NCBI GenBank assembly: GCA_902493665.1
Contig: CABUQL010000014.1
Coordinates: 1-13,178 of the forward strand
Source: an uncultured Eubacteriales bacterium
Lineage (GTDB): Bacteria > Bacillota > Clostridia > UMGS1810
DNA length: 13,178 bases
Direction: 5' to 3'
Shown here: piece by piece, positions 6,165 to 12,632 of the stretch
Numbering within the stretch: position 1 is the first letter of the stretch
Layout of the letters: the number at the start of each line of letters is the position of its first letter
Position numbers and translations under genes: made by a program
Notes under the pieces: model-generated
Database searches by the model: none
Told to the model about the DNA's origin: nothing
The model's input: only the letters and a program-made list of their open reading frames with translations

Positions 6165-6372
6165 TAACACCCCTGCTTAGTGCGTAATTATGGGAATTAT
6201 TTTAACCAACAAATTCGAAAAGGAATCCTTTCTCTTTGTGTGGCTGTAGACCATGTCACATACCGTTCGGGGTATGTGTTATTTAACAAGGGAACGTAAA
6301 GCACAAAGGCGGATATCCACACCTGTTAACAAACAGGTTAGAAATAACTCGATATACGGCTCGGCGGGGCAA
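6165..6372 (+). ncRNA. Structured non-coding RNA, possibly a raiA-motif RNA
   Basis: This stretch has no credible protein frame but unusually dense base pairing. An outer stem joins CCCTGCT (6171-6177) with GGCGGGG (6363-6369), using two G-U pairs. Inside are TAATT-ATGGG-AATTA near 6185-6199 and AAAGG-AAT-CCTTT near 6219-6231. A 7-bp stem CTTTGTG (6234-6240)/CACAAAG (6302-6308) encloses a perfect 8-bp hairpin CACATACC (6257-6264)/GGTATGTG (6271-6278). Last is ACCTGTT-AACA-AACAGGT (6321-6338). The hairpin loop GTTC (6265-6268) can pair with GAAC (6292-6295) as a pseudoknot. A TATAAT at 6151-6156 would start transcription near 6163. Length of about 200 nt, multistem shape with a pseudoknot, clostridial host and lone-standing location fit the raiA motif, but I cannot confirm that family. 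It lacks the hallmark sequences of tmRNA, RNase P, SRP RNA, T-boxes and c-di-GMP, TPP or cobalamin riboswitches. Confidence 0.6.
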
Positions 6373-6386
6373 TAATGAATTTTGCA

Positions 6387-6415
6387 GGCGTGCGTAAATG
6401 GTTTTTACGCACGCC
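6387..6415 (+). repeat. Strong 12-bp hairpin downstream of the structured RNA
   Basis: GGCGTGCGTAAA (6387-6398) pairs perfectly with TTTACGCACGCC (6404-6415) around a 5-base loop, and CAG/CTG can extend it past a bulge. No U-tract follows (CTGTCAATG comes next), so it is not a standard terminator. It may be the 3' domain of the RNA, a processing or stability hairpin, or protection for the tauE-like messages downstream. Confidence 0.6.
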
Positions 6416-6523
6416 CTGTCAATGATAAGGCAACATCGGCGCAAATAGTTTTTTAGTGCATATTTTACATATGATTTTCCGATATTATAAGAAAAGCATA
6501 ATTATTTTATCGGAGTGATTTTT

Positions 6524-6892
6524 TTGAAAAAAAGTATAAAAGAAAAACTAAAATGCCCGCTTATCGGCGTTGCAACGGGCTTTTTAAACGGAATATTCGG
6601 GTCGGGCGGCGGAACGGCGGTTGTTTTGTTTATTGAAAAATTCTTAAATCTTGACGAGCAAAAATCGCACGCTACGGCAATTGCAATTATTCTTCCGCTT
6701 ACGGTTGTAAGCTTGTTTTTTTATACAAAAAACGGATATTTTAATCCGAAACTTGTTATTTTAACTTCTGCCGGAGGTGTTTTCGGCGGGCTTATAGGCG
6801 CAATGCTTTTAAAAAAGATGAAACCGAAATATATAAGGCTTGTTTTCGGTATATGCATGATTGCTGCCGCGGTAAGGATGGTGTTTAAATAA
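6524..6892 (+). CDS. Half-length TauE/SafE family membrane protein, first of a pair
   Basis: 122 residues from TTG 6524, which has CGGAG (6511-6515) at an 8-base spacing. The in-frame GTG 6515 overlaps that ribosome binding site and is unlikely. About four hydrophobic segments are visible. The glycine-rich GSGGGT (26-31) and the following SHATAIAIILP segment are hallmarks of one TauE/SafE repeat (PF01925). Full-length members, roughly 250 residues, contain two such repeats and export organic or inorganic anions such as sulfite or sulfoacetate. Here the first repeat is a separate protein with a Lys-rich N-terminus, and its stop codon overlaps the start of the second half by one base (TAATG). 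The two most likely assemble into one transporter. The substrate is unknown. Confidence 0.82.
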   Translation: MKKSIKEKLKCPLIGVATGFLNGIFGSGGGTAVVLFIEKFLNLDEQKSHATAIAIILPLTVVSLFFYTKNGYFNPKLVILTSAGGVFGGLIGAMLLKKMKPKYIRLVFGICMIAAAVRMVFK

Positions 6893-7260
6893 TGCTGTCT
6901 GTTGTTGCGGGGTTTTTTTCGGGAATAATATCGGGCATGGGAATAGGCGGAGGAACAATACTCATTCCTGCTCTTGTGTTCTTTTTAAAAGTAAATCAGC
7001 ACACGGCGCAGTGTACGAACCTTTATTATTTTATTCCTACTGCCGTATGTGCTCTTGTAATTCATATAAAAAACAAAAAAATCGAATACAAAACTGCGTT
7101 AAAAATAACTTTTTACGGCATATTCGGTGCGCTTTTGGGCTCGTATGTCGCATCGGCGCTTTCTACCGATGTTTTAAGGAAAATATTTGCCGTATTTCTT
7201 TTTATTATGGGAATAAGTCAGGTTATTCCCAAAAAATCAAAAACACAAAACAAAAACTGA
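6892..7260 (+). CDS. Half-length TauE/SafE family membrane protein, second of a pair
   Basis: 122 residues, ATG at 6892 sharing one base with the stop codon of the preceding half gene, so the two are probably translationally coupled. It repeats the same plan: a glycine-rich MGIGGGT near residues 16-22, a QHTAQCTNL segment where the partner has SHATAIAI, and further hydrophobic helices with GIFGALLGSYVAS matching GVFGGLIGAMLL in the partner. A Lys-rich tail (KKSKTQNKN) marks the cytoplasmic C-terminus. The partner pair looks like a natural split of a two-repeat exporter rather than a recent frameshift, because each half has its own start and a complete repeat. murD follows after 32 bases and may be co-transcribed. 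Confidence 0.82.
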   Translation: MLSVVAGFFSGIISGMGIGGGTILIPALVFFLKVNQHTAQCTNLYYFIPTAVCALVIHIKNKKIEYKTALKITFYGIFGALLGSYVASALSTDVLRKIFAVFLFIMGISQVIPKKSKTQNKN

Positions 7261-7292
7261 CATAATAAAATTAAACCGAAGGGGACTTTAAA

Positions 7293-8696
7293 ATGGACAC
7301 TAATGTGATTAATCCTCAGCTTGAATTTTACAAATCATTCGTACTCGGCAAGAGAATAGCGGTTGTGGGACTTGGCGTAAGCAATTTGGGGCTTATAAAA
7401 ATGCTTAATGGGTTCGGCGCAATTGTTGTCGGATGCGACAGACGAAGCGAAGACGATTTTGACGCAAAAACGCTTAAAATGCTGAAAGAAAACACAAAAC
7501 AGCTCTTTTTGGGCGAAGGATATCTTTCGCATCTTAAAAATCAGAATATAATTTTCAGAACACCGGGAATGCATCCCAATATGCCCGAGCTTACGGAGGC
7601 GGCAAGAAACGGTACGGTAATAACAAGTGAAATGGAAACGTTTTTTTCGATTTGTCCGTGTCCGATTATAGCAATAACGGGAAGTGACGGAAAAACTACA
7701 ACAACCACATTGATTTCGGAAATATTAAAAGCGGACGGAAAAAATGTTTTTATAGGCGGAAATATCGGAAAACCGCTTCTTGAACGCATAAGCGACATCA
7801 CAAGAGGCGATTATGTTGTTGCCGAGCTTTCAAGCTTTCAGCTTCAGGATATGAGACACAGTGCAGCCGTTGCGGTTGTAACAAACGTTGCTCCAAACCA
7901 TCTTGATTATCACAACGGTATGGACGAATATATAAACGCAAAGAAAAAAATATTTAAAAACCAGGGCGATGACGGACTTTTAATTGTCAATGCCGAAAAT
8001 GAAATAACAAATTCTTTTGCCTCGGAGGCAAACGGAAAGGTGGTTAAATTCAGCCTTAAAAAAAGACCCGAAAACGGTGCATACGTATTTAACGGAAGAA
8101 TTTATTACAATGACGATTTTATAATGAACGTTTCCGATATAAGGCTTCCGGGTGAGCACAATGTCGATAATTTTCTTGCGGCAATCTGCGCAACATATAA
8201 CATTGCTTCAAAAACGGCTATGCAAAAAGTTGCAAAAACGTTTAAGGGAGTTAAGCACAGACTTGAATTTGTAAGAAACTTTAAAGGAATTGAGTTTTAC
8301 AACGATTCTATTGCAAGTTCGCCCACGCGTACAACGGCAGGGCTTAAATCGTTTGACCAAAAAGTAATACTTATTGCGGGCGGATATGACAAAAAAATTC
8401 CGTTTGACGGTTTTGGCGAAGTGATTAAAGATCACGTTAAATTTTTAATTTTAGTCGGTGCAACGGCTAAAAAAATCCGCCGCGAAGTTGAGGAAACTTT
8501 TGAAAAGTGCAATGAAGAATGCATTCCGATTATGGATGCCCCCGACCTTTCGTATGCGGTAAAGGCGGGTGCGGCAGTCGGCGAAGAAGGAGATATTGTT
8601 TTACTTTCGCCTGCGTGCGCAAGTTTTGATATGTTTAAAAACTTTGAAGAACGCGGAGAGCAGTTTAAGCAGTGCGTATTGGGTTTGAAGCAGTAA
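7293..8696 (+). CDS. murD: UDP-N-acetylmuramoyl-L-alanine--D-glutamate ligase
   Basis: 467 residues, close to the usual 440-460. ATG 7293 is preceded by GAAGGGGA at about 8 bases. MurD adds D-glutamate to UDP-MurNAc-L-alanine with ATP in the cytoplasmic steps of peptidoglycan synthesis. Three Mur ligase domains are seen. The N-terminal UDP-binding Rossmann part has VVGLGVSNLG near 24-33. The central ATPase has the P-loop ITGSDGKTTTT (128-138) and NVAPNHLDYH. The C-terminal domain has LPGEHNVDNFLAA, YNDSIASSPTRT and the closing SPACASFDMFKNFEERGEQF. All catalytic signatures are intact. It lies outside a division/cell wall cluster, next to the TauE/SafE pair, from which it may be read through. 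No clear terminator follows; instead the inverted-repeat element at 8734-9001 begins 38 bases after the stop. Confidence 0.96.
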   Translation: MDTNVINPQLEFYKSFVLGKRIAVVGLGVSNLGLIKMLNGFGAIVVGCDRRSEDDFDAKTLKMLKENTKQLFLGEGYLSHLKNQNIIFRTPGMHPNMPELTEAARNGTVITSEMETFFSICPCPIIAITGSDGKTTTTTLISEILKADGKNVFIGGNIGKPLLERISDITRGDYVVAELSSFQLQDMRHSAAVAVVTNVAPNHLDYHNGMDEYINAKKKIFKNQGDDGLLIVNAENEITNSFASEANGKVVKFSLKKRPENGAYVFNGRIYYNDDFIMNVSDIRLPGEHNVDNFLAAICATYNIASKTAMQKVAKTFKGVKHRLEFVRNFKGIEFYNDSIASSPTRTTAGLKSFDQKVILIAGGYDKKIPFDGFGEVIKDHVKFLILVGATAKKIRREVEETFEKCNEECIPIMDAPDLSYAVKAGAAVGEEGDIVLLSPACASFDMFKNFEERGEQFKQCVLGLKQ

Positions 8697-8733
8697 TGTT
8701 TTTCAAAACAAATCCAATGTATCTTTAGTGCTT

Positions 8734-9001
8734 TGGCACCAGATAGTCGAACACAATGTGCCTCTAATTTGTTAAATTCCCGTTTTTTCGCCTTGAAAGG
8801 CACAAAGCCTTTCTGCAACACTGCGCAGCAAAAAAACAAAAATTTTCCTAAAATTAGAGGTCAAAGAGTTTAAAAAGAGCAAGTTTTTTATAAGGCAAGA
8901 AAAAAGCGGAGTAAATCATTTGTGGATTTACGAGTATTTTGACGCAGTATTATGGAAAATTTGCATTTATAAACCATATTGGGTTCGACTATCTAGTGCC
9001 A
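8734..9001. repeat. 268-bp non-coding element with 27-bp terminal inverted repeats (MITE-like)
   Basis: The ends, 8734-8760 and 8975-9001, are inverse complements at 24 of 27 positions (shared core AGATAGTCGAAC, outer end TGGCAC). A second, perfect 10-bp inverted pair CCTCTAATTT (8761-8770)/AAATTAGAGG (8851-8860) adjoins the left arm. The interior holds hairpins GAAAGGC-ACAAA-GCCTTTC (8795-8813), palindrome CTGCGCAG (8821-8828) and GTAAATC-ATTTGTG-GATTTAC (8911-8931). No credible gene is present. The structure fits a miniature inverted-repeat element or a large interspersed palindrome. The right end lies 21 bases before the first M42 start codon, so the M42 promoter probably lies inside it; TTGACG at 8939-8944 is a candidate -35 without a well spaced -10. 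I could not identify a clear target duplication. Confidence 0.75.
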
Positions 9002-9022
9002 TAAATGTCAGGAGATGAAAAA

Positions 9023-10063
9023 ATGCCGATAGAAGATAACATAAAATATTTGTCCTCGCTTACGGGCGTATCGGGCAATGAAAAAAATGCTGCCAAAGAA
9101 ATAATAAAACTTTTTGAAAAGTATTGTGACGAAATTAAAACAGATGCGCTCGGAAACATCATCGCATTAAAAAAGGGAAACGGCAAAACAGACGAAAGCG
9201 TGATGCTTGAAGCGCATATGGACGAAATCGGTCTTATGGTTACCGAAATTGACGAAAACGGATTTTTATATTTTACAAATATAGGCGGAATAGACGCAAG
9301 AATTCTTCCGGCAAACAGGGTTACCGTGCACGGCAGAAAAGATTTAAGGGGCGTTATCGGCGCAAAGCCGCCGCATCTTATGAGTGAAGAAGAAAAAGAT
9401 AAATCTGTACCTATGGACAAGCTTTTTATAGATATCGGACTTAAACATGACGAGGCGATAAATCTTGTAAGCGTCGGCGACACGGTTACCTTCTGCGGCG
9501 ATGCGGTTTTTCTTTCCGATGATTTTATTGCCGCAAAAAGCCAGGACGACAGAACGAGCGTTGCCATAATATATGACGTTTTTGAAAAACTTAACGGAAA
9601 AACACTTCCGTTTGATTTGTACGGCGCCCTTGCGGTACAGGAGGAGGTCGGAACAAGAGGTTCGCTTTGTGCGGCATACAGCGTAGATCCGACATTTGCA
9701 ATTGCAATAGACGTGTGTCACGCCGCAACTCCCGATGCAAAAGACGACACTTATGAGTCGGACTCGGGAACGGTTATAACGCTCGGACCGAATCTTCATC
9801 CGTGCCTTACGCAAAACATCATAAATTCAATGGATAAAAACGATATTAAATATAACCTCGACACCGAGGGCGGAAACACGGGAACGGACGCATGGTCGAT
9901 ACAGATAAGCCGAAACGGCATACCGACCGCACTTTTTTCAATTCCGCTAAGATATATGCACACGCCCTGTGAAACGCTTTGCGTAAGCGACGCAAAAAAA
10001 ACATCGGACGCAATAAGCGTGTTTCTGACATCGCTTGAAAGTGCAGGTGAAGCATTATGTTAA
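9023..10063 (+). CDS. M42 family metallopeptidase 1 of 3 (glutamyl aminopeptidase / tetrahedral aminopeptidase type)
   Basis: 346 residues from ATG 9023, chosen because GGAG (9011-9014) sits 8 bases before it; the in-frame ATG 9005 lies upstream of that site. M42 enzymes are cytoplasmic, two-metal aminopeptidases that trim peptides and usually assemble as 12-subunit tetrahedra (TET). The predicted metal ligands and catalytic residues are all present: His65 in EAHMDEIG, Asp175 in KSQDDR, the Glu207-Glu208 pair in VQEEVGTRG, Asp230 in IAIDVCHA and His313 in RYMHTPCE. The insertion domain lies between about 85 and 160. It is the most divergent of the three tandem copies and overlaps the next gene by 7 bases. 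It may share an operon promoter located in the inverted-repeat element upstream. Peptide preference cannot be deduced. Confidence 0.93.
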   Translation: MPIEDNIKYLSSLTGVSGNEKNAAKEIIKLFEKYCDEIKTDALGNIIALKKGNGKTDESVMLEAHMDEIGLMVTEIDENGFLYFTNIGGIDARILPANRVTVHGRKDLRGVIGAKPPHLMSEEEKDKSVPMDKLFIDIGLKHDEAINLVSVGDTVTFCGDAVFLSDDFIAAKSQDDRTSVAIIYDVFEKLNGKTLPFDLYGALAVQEEVGTRGSLCAAYSVDPTFAIAIDVCHAATPDAKDDTYESDSGTVITLGPNLHPCLTQNIINSMDKNDIKYNLDTEGGNTGTDAWSIQISRNGIPTALFSIPLRYMHTPCETLCVSDAKKTSDAISVFLTSLESAGEALC

Positions 10064-11091
10064 AAAGACTTACCAAAACCGATGCGGTATCGGGAAACGA
10101 AAAGAATTTAAGAGAAATTATAATAGAAGAAATAAAACCTTATGTTTCCGATATTAAAGTCGACACAATGGGAAATGTAATTGCCCTTAAAAAAGGCAAA
10201 TCGAAAACGGATTTTAAATTTATGGTATGTGCGCATATGGACGAAGTGGGATTTATTATTTCAAAAATATGCGACGACGGATTTTTAAAGTTTAAATGCG
10301 TCGGCGGAATCGATGACAGAATACTTCTTACCCAGCGTGTAAGGATAAACGGACAAAAAGGCGTTCTCGGCGTAAAGGCGGTTCATCTTCAGACAAAAGC
10401 CGAAAGAAAAAATGTTATAAAAGCCGAGGATATGTATATTGATATCGGCGCAAAAAGCAAAGAAGAGGCGCAAAAAAAAGTGAAAATCGGCGATTATGCC
10501 GCTTTTGACAGCGTTTATGAAGAGTTCGGCGACGGTTTTATCTGTGCAAAGGCGCTTGACGACAGAGTCGGATGTAATATTTTGCTTAATGCAATAAAAG
10601 AAGAATACGAAACCGACGTTTATTTTTGTTTTACCGTTCAGGAAGAGGTCGGCTTAAGAGGCGCAAGAGTTCTGGCTCACTCTGTCGGTGCGGATGCGGC
10701 GATAGTTATTGAATGTACCACGGCGCTCGACATTCCTTTTTCCGAAAAGCATGAGGCGGTTACAACGCTCGGAAACGGTGCGGCGCTTACCGTTATGGAC
10801 AGATGCACAATCTGCTCAAAACCGCTTAATGAGCTTGTTATTGACATTTGCAACAGAAAGAAAATACCGTATCAGCTGAAACAAAAAGTTGCCGGCGGAA
10901 ACGACGCGGGAGCACTCGGTATATTTTCGGGAGGCTGCGAAACCGTTTGTGTAAGCGTTCCTTCACGAAATATCCATTCGCCTGTGTGTGTTGTTAAAAA
11001 AAGCGATATTTTATCTGCCGAGGCCATTGTAACGGAGCTTATTAAAAGTATGAAAGATTATACTCCGACTGTAAGGGAGGTTTTGAAATAA
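10057..11091 (+). CDS. M42 family metallopeptidase 2 of 3
   Basis: 344 residues. ATG 10057 lies 7 bases inside the preceding gene, with GGTGA a few bases upstream as ribosome binding site. Same M42 fold: His60 in CAHMDEVG, Asp168 in AKALDDRVG, Glu196-Glu197 in VQEEVGLRG, and His307 in SRNIHSPV. At the position where the other two copies have the metal-binding Asp (IAIDV, ISVDV), this one has Glu219 (IVIECTTALD). That conservative change may alter the second metal site. The central segment MYIDIGAKSKEEAQKKV closely matches copy 3 (MFIDIGAKSKEEAEKMV), so copies 2 and 3 look like the closer pair. It overlaps the third gene by one base. Cytoplasmic peptidase; it could form homo- or mixed complexes with its neighbours. 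Confidence 0.92.
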   Translation: MLKRLTKTDAVSGNEKNLREIIIEEIKPYVSDIKVDTMGNVIALKKGKSKTDFKFMVCAHMDEVGFIISKICDDGFLKFKCVGGIDDRILLTQRVRINGQKGVLGVKAVHLQTKAERKNVIKAEDMYIDIGAKSKEEAQKKVKIGDYAAFDSVYEEFGDGFICAKALDDRVGCNILLNAIKEEYETDVYFCFTVQEEVGLRGARVLAHSVGADAAIVIECTTALDIPFSEKHEAVTTLGNGAALTVMDRCTICSKPLNELVIDICNRKKIPYQLKQKVAGGNDAGALGIFSGGCETVCVSVPSRNIHSPVCVVKKSDILSAEAIVTELIKSMKDYTPTVREVLK

Positions 11092-12080
11092 TGGAACTTT
11101 TAAAAAAACTATGCGGCGCGTATTCGCCGTCGGGAAACGAAAAAACAATAACGGATTTGATTTTTGAAGAAATTAAAGATTACGCCGATTCGGTTTACAA
11201 AGATGTTTTGGGAAATCTTGTTGCGGTAAAAAAAGCAGATTCGTCTTTTGAAAATCCTAAAAAAATCATGCTTGCCGCACACTGCGACGAAATAGGCGCG
11301 GTTGTTACTTTTATAGAAGACAACGGTTTTTTGAGATTTTCGCCGGTCGGCGGAGTAAATGCAATTTTTTCGCTCTATCAGAGAGTTGAGTTTAAAAACG
11401 GATTGACAGGCATTGTTTCGTATGAAGAAGATATTGACAGTGTTAAAAATGTGACGTTTTCAAAAATGTTTATAGATATCGGCGCAAAAAGCAAAGAAGA
11501 AGCTGAAAAAATGGTTAAAGCCGGCGATTTTGCGTCGTTTAAGGGCGAGTTTTCGTCAAACGGCACAAGAATTTTTTCAAAAGCACTCGATAACAGAGCA
11601 GGCGTTTATGTACTCATAAAGACTTTAAAAAGCATAAAAACAACACAAAATGAATTGTATTTTGTTTTTACATCTCAGGAGGAAGTCGGCTTAAGAGGCG
11701 CAAGAGTAAGCGCATTTGACATTATGCCCGATATTGCAATTTCGGTTGATGTAACCGACACGGGCGATACGCCAAACTGCAAAAGGTCGGTTGTAAAGCT
11801 TTCGGGCGGAGCTGCAATAAAGGTAAAAGACAGTTCTGTTATCTGCGACAGCGATGTAAGACTTTCGCTTGAAAAATGCGCCGAAGAAAACAATATTCCT
11901 TTTCAGTGCGAAGTTCTTGCCTTTGGCGGAACCGATGCGGGAGCAATTCATCTCACAAAATCGGGAGTTAAAACAGGCGGTGTTTCAATCCCCGTAAGAT
12001 ACATTCATTCAACGTGCGAATGTGCGGATTTTGAAGATATAAATGCATGCGTAAATCTTCTTGCAAATTATCTTAAATAA
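11091..12080 (+). CDS. M42 family metallopeptidase 3 of 3
   Basis: 329 residues. ATG 11091 shares one base with the previous stop codon and has a strong AGGGAGG (11073-11080) upstream. Metal and catalytic residues are His64 in AAHCDEIG (Cys replaces the usual Met), Asp167 in KALDNRAG, Glu197-Glu198 in SQEEVGLRG, Asp220 in ISVDVTD and His306 in RYIHSTCE. All expected ligands are therefore conserved and the enzyme should be active. It is shorter than copies 1 and 2 mainly at its C-terminus. Being last in a tightly coupled three-gene operon, it is expected in similar amounts to its partners, which suits a mixed TET-like particle. A hairpin begins 11 bases after the stop. Confidence 0.92.
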   Translation: MELLKKLCGAYSPSGNEKTITDLIFEEIKDYADSVYKDVLGNLVAVKKADSSFENPKKIMLAAHCDEIGAVVTFIEDNGFLRFSPVGGVNAIFSLYQRVEFKNGLTGIVSYEEDIDSVKNVTFSKMFIDIGAKSKEEAEKMVKAGDFASFKGEFSSNGTRIFSKALDNRAGVYVLIKTLKSIKTTQNELYFVFTSQEEVGLRGARVSAFDIMPDIAISVDVTDTGDTPNCKRSVVKLSGGAAIKVKDSSVICDSDVRLSLEKCAEENNIPFQCEVLAFGGTDAGAIHLTKSGVKTGGVSIPVRYIHSTCECADFEDINACVNLLANYLK

Positions 12081-12090
12081 ATAAAAAATA

Positions 12091-12141
12091 TTTGCCGTAT
12101 GGGCAGACATAAAAGCAAATATGCCTGACTCATACGGCAAA
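12091..12141. terminator. Long hairpin after the M42 operon, possible terminator
   Basis: TTTGCCGTATG (12091-12101) and CATACGGCAAA (12131-12141) pair perfectly over 11 bp. An inner CAG-A-CATA/TATG-C-CTG stem lies inside, with an AAAGCAAA loop. On the plus strand CTTTGCATATAAAGG follows, a poor U-tract. On the minus strand TATTTTTTATTTATTT follows, a better one, though no minus-strand gene feeds into it. Its placement still fits the end of the M42 operon. Confidence 0.55.
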
Positions 12142-12203
12142 CTTTGCATATAAAGGGTTTTGCCACATAAAATTTACAAACGGAAAAAACGGGAGGAATT
12201 TTT

Positions 12204-12632
12204 GTGGCTGCAAAAAACAAATATGCCGCAGACGGCATTGTTTTAATACTTCTTATTACAATCGGAATATGGGGTATGATTTATCAGAAAAACGCCGATT
12301 TATGCAAAAAAAGAATGGAGTTTATTAAAAGTTACGGCTGGATTGTCGATGAAAAAAGTGTTATAATGGAAAGGGTGAAAATCCCCGAAGAATTTGACAT
12401 TATCTTTTTAAATTATAACGATGTTCAGAAAAAATCGGGATTTAATCTTGAAAATTTTAAGGGAAAAACTCTTAAAAGATATACTTACAGTGTGAAAAAC
12501 CACGAGGACAAATATGCGGTTTTAAATATTTTTGAGTATAAGGGAAAAATTGCCGCATCAGATGTTTTAAGCCCCGCCCTTGACGGACATTTGGGCGGTA
12601 TTGACGAAAGGACTTATCAGAATGCGTCTTGA
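12204..12632 (+). CDS. DUF4830 domain protein with a single N-terminal membrane anchor
   Basis: 142 residues from GTG 12204, which has GGGAGG (12191-12196) 7 bases upstream. Residues about 11-27 (GIVLILLITIGIWGMIY) form one transmembrane helix, placing the rest most likely outside the membrane. Residues 30-135 match the DUF4830 pattern: a short helix with SYGWIVDE, then VKIPEEFD, NYNDVQKKSGFNLENFKGKT and KRYTYSVKN. A KYAVLNIFEYKGKIAASDV segment and the closing ALDGHLGGID come last. DUF4830 proteins are small, found mainly in Clostridia, and of unknown function; the lipid-side or wall-side partner is not known. It overlaps the pseudouridine synthase gene by 11 bases, so the two are co-translated. 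That linkage suggests shared expression rather than shared function. Confidence 0.82.
   Translation: MAAKNKYAADGIVLILLITIGIWGMIYQKNADLCKKRMEFIKSYGWIVDEKSVIMERVKIPEEFDIIFLNYNDVQKKSGFNLENFKGKTLKRYTYSVKNHEDKYAVLNIFEYKGKIAASDVLSPALDGHLGGIDERTYQNAS

Noticed and set aside
6165..6372. Known riboswitch or housekeeping RNA (c-di-GMP, TPP, cobalamin, T-box, tmRNA, RNase P, SRP RNA, 6S)
   Set aside because: The diagnostic conserved sequences of these classes were looked for and not found; a GAACGTAAAGC run only loosely recalls the c-di-GMP class, and its GGTAGGTAGCGGGG partner is absent. 6S could not be fully excluded by eye.
8432..8839. 135-codon minus-strand frame over the end of murD and into the inverted-repeat element
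   Set aside because: It is antisense to conserved murD codons, lacks a ribosome binding site and shows no family features; it does not explain the repeat.
8989..9814. Two long minus-strand frames (8989-9567 and 9344-9814) opposite the first M42 gene
   Set aside because: Both are shadows of a gene with intact catalytic motifs and have no start signals or recognisable domains.
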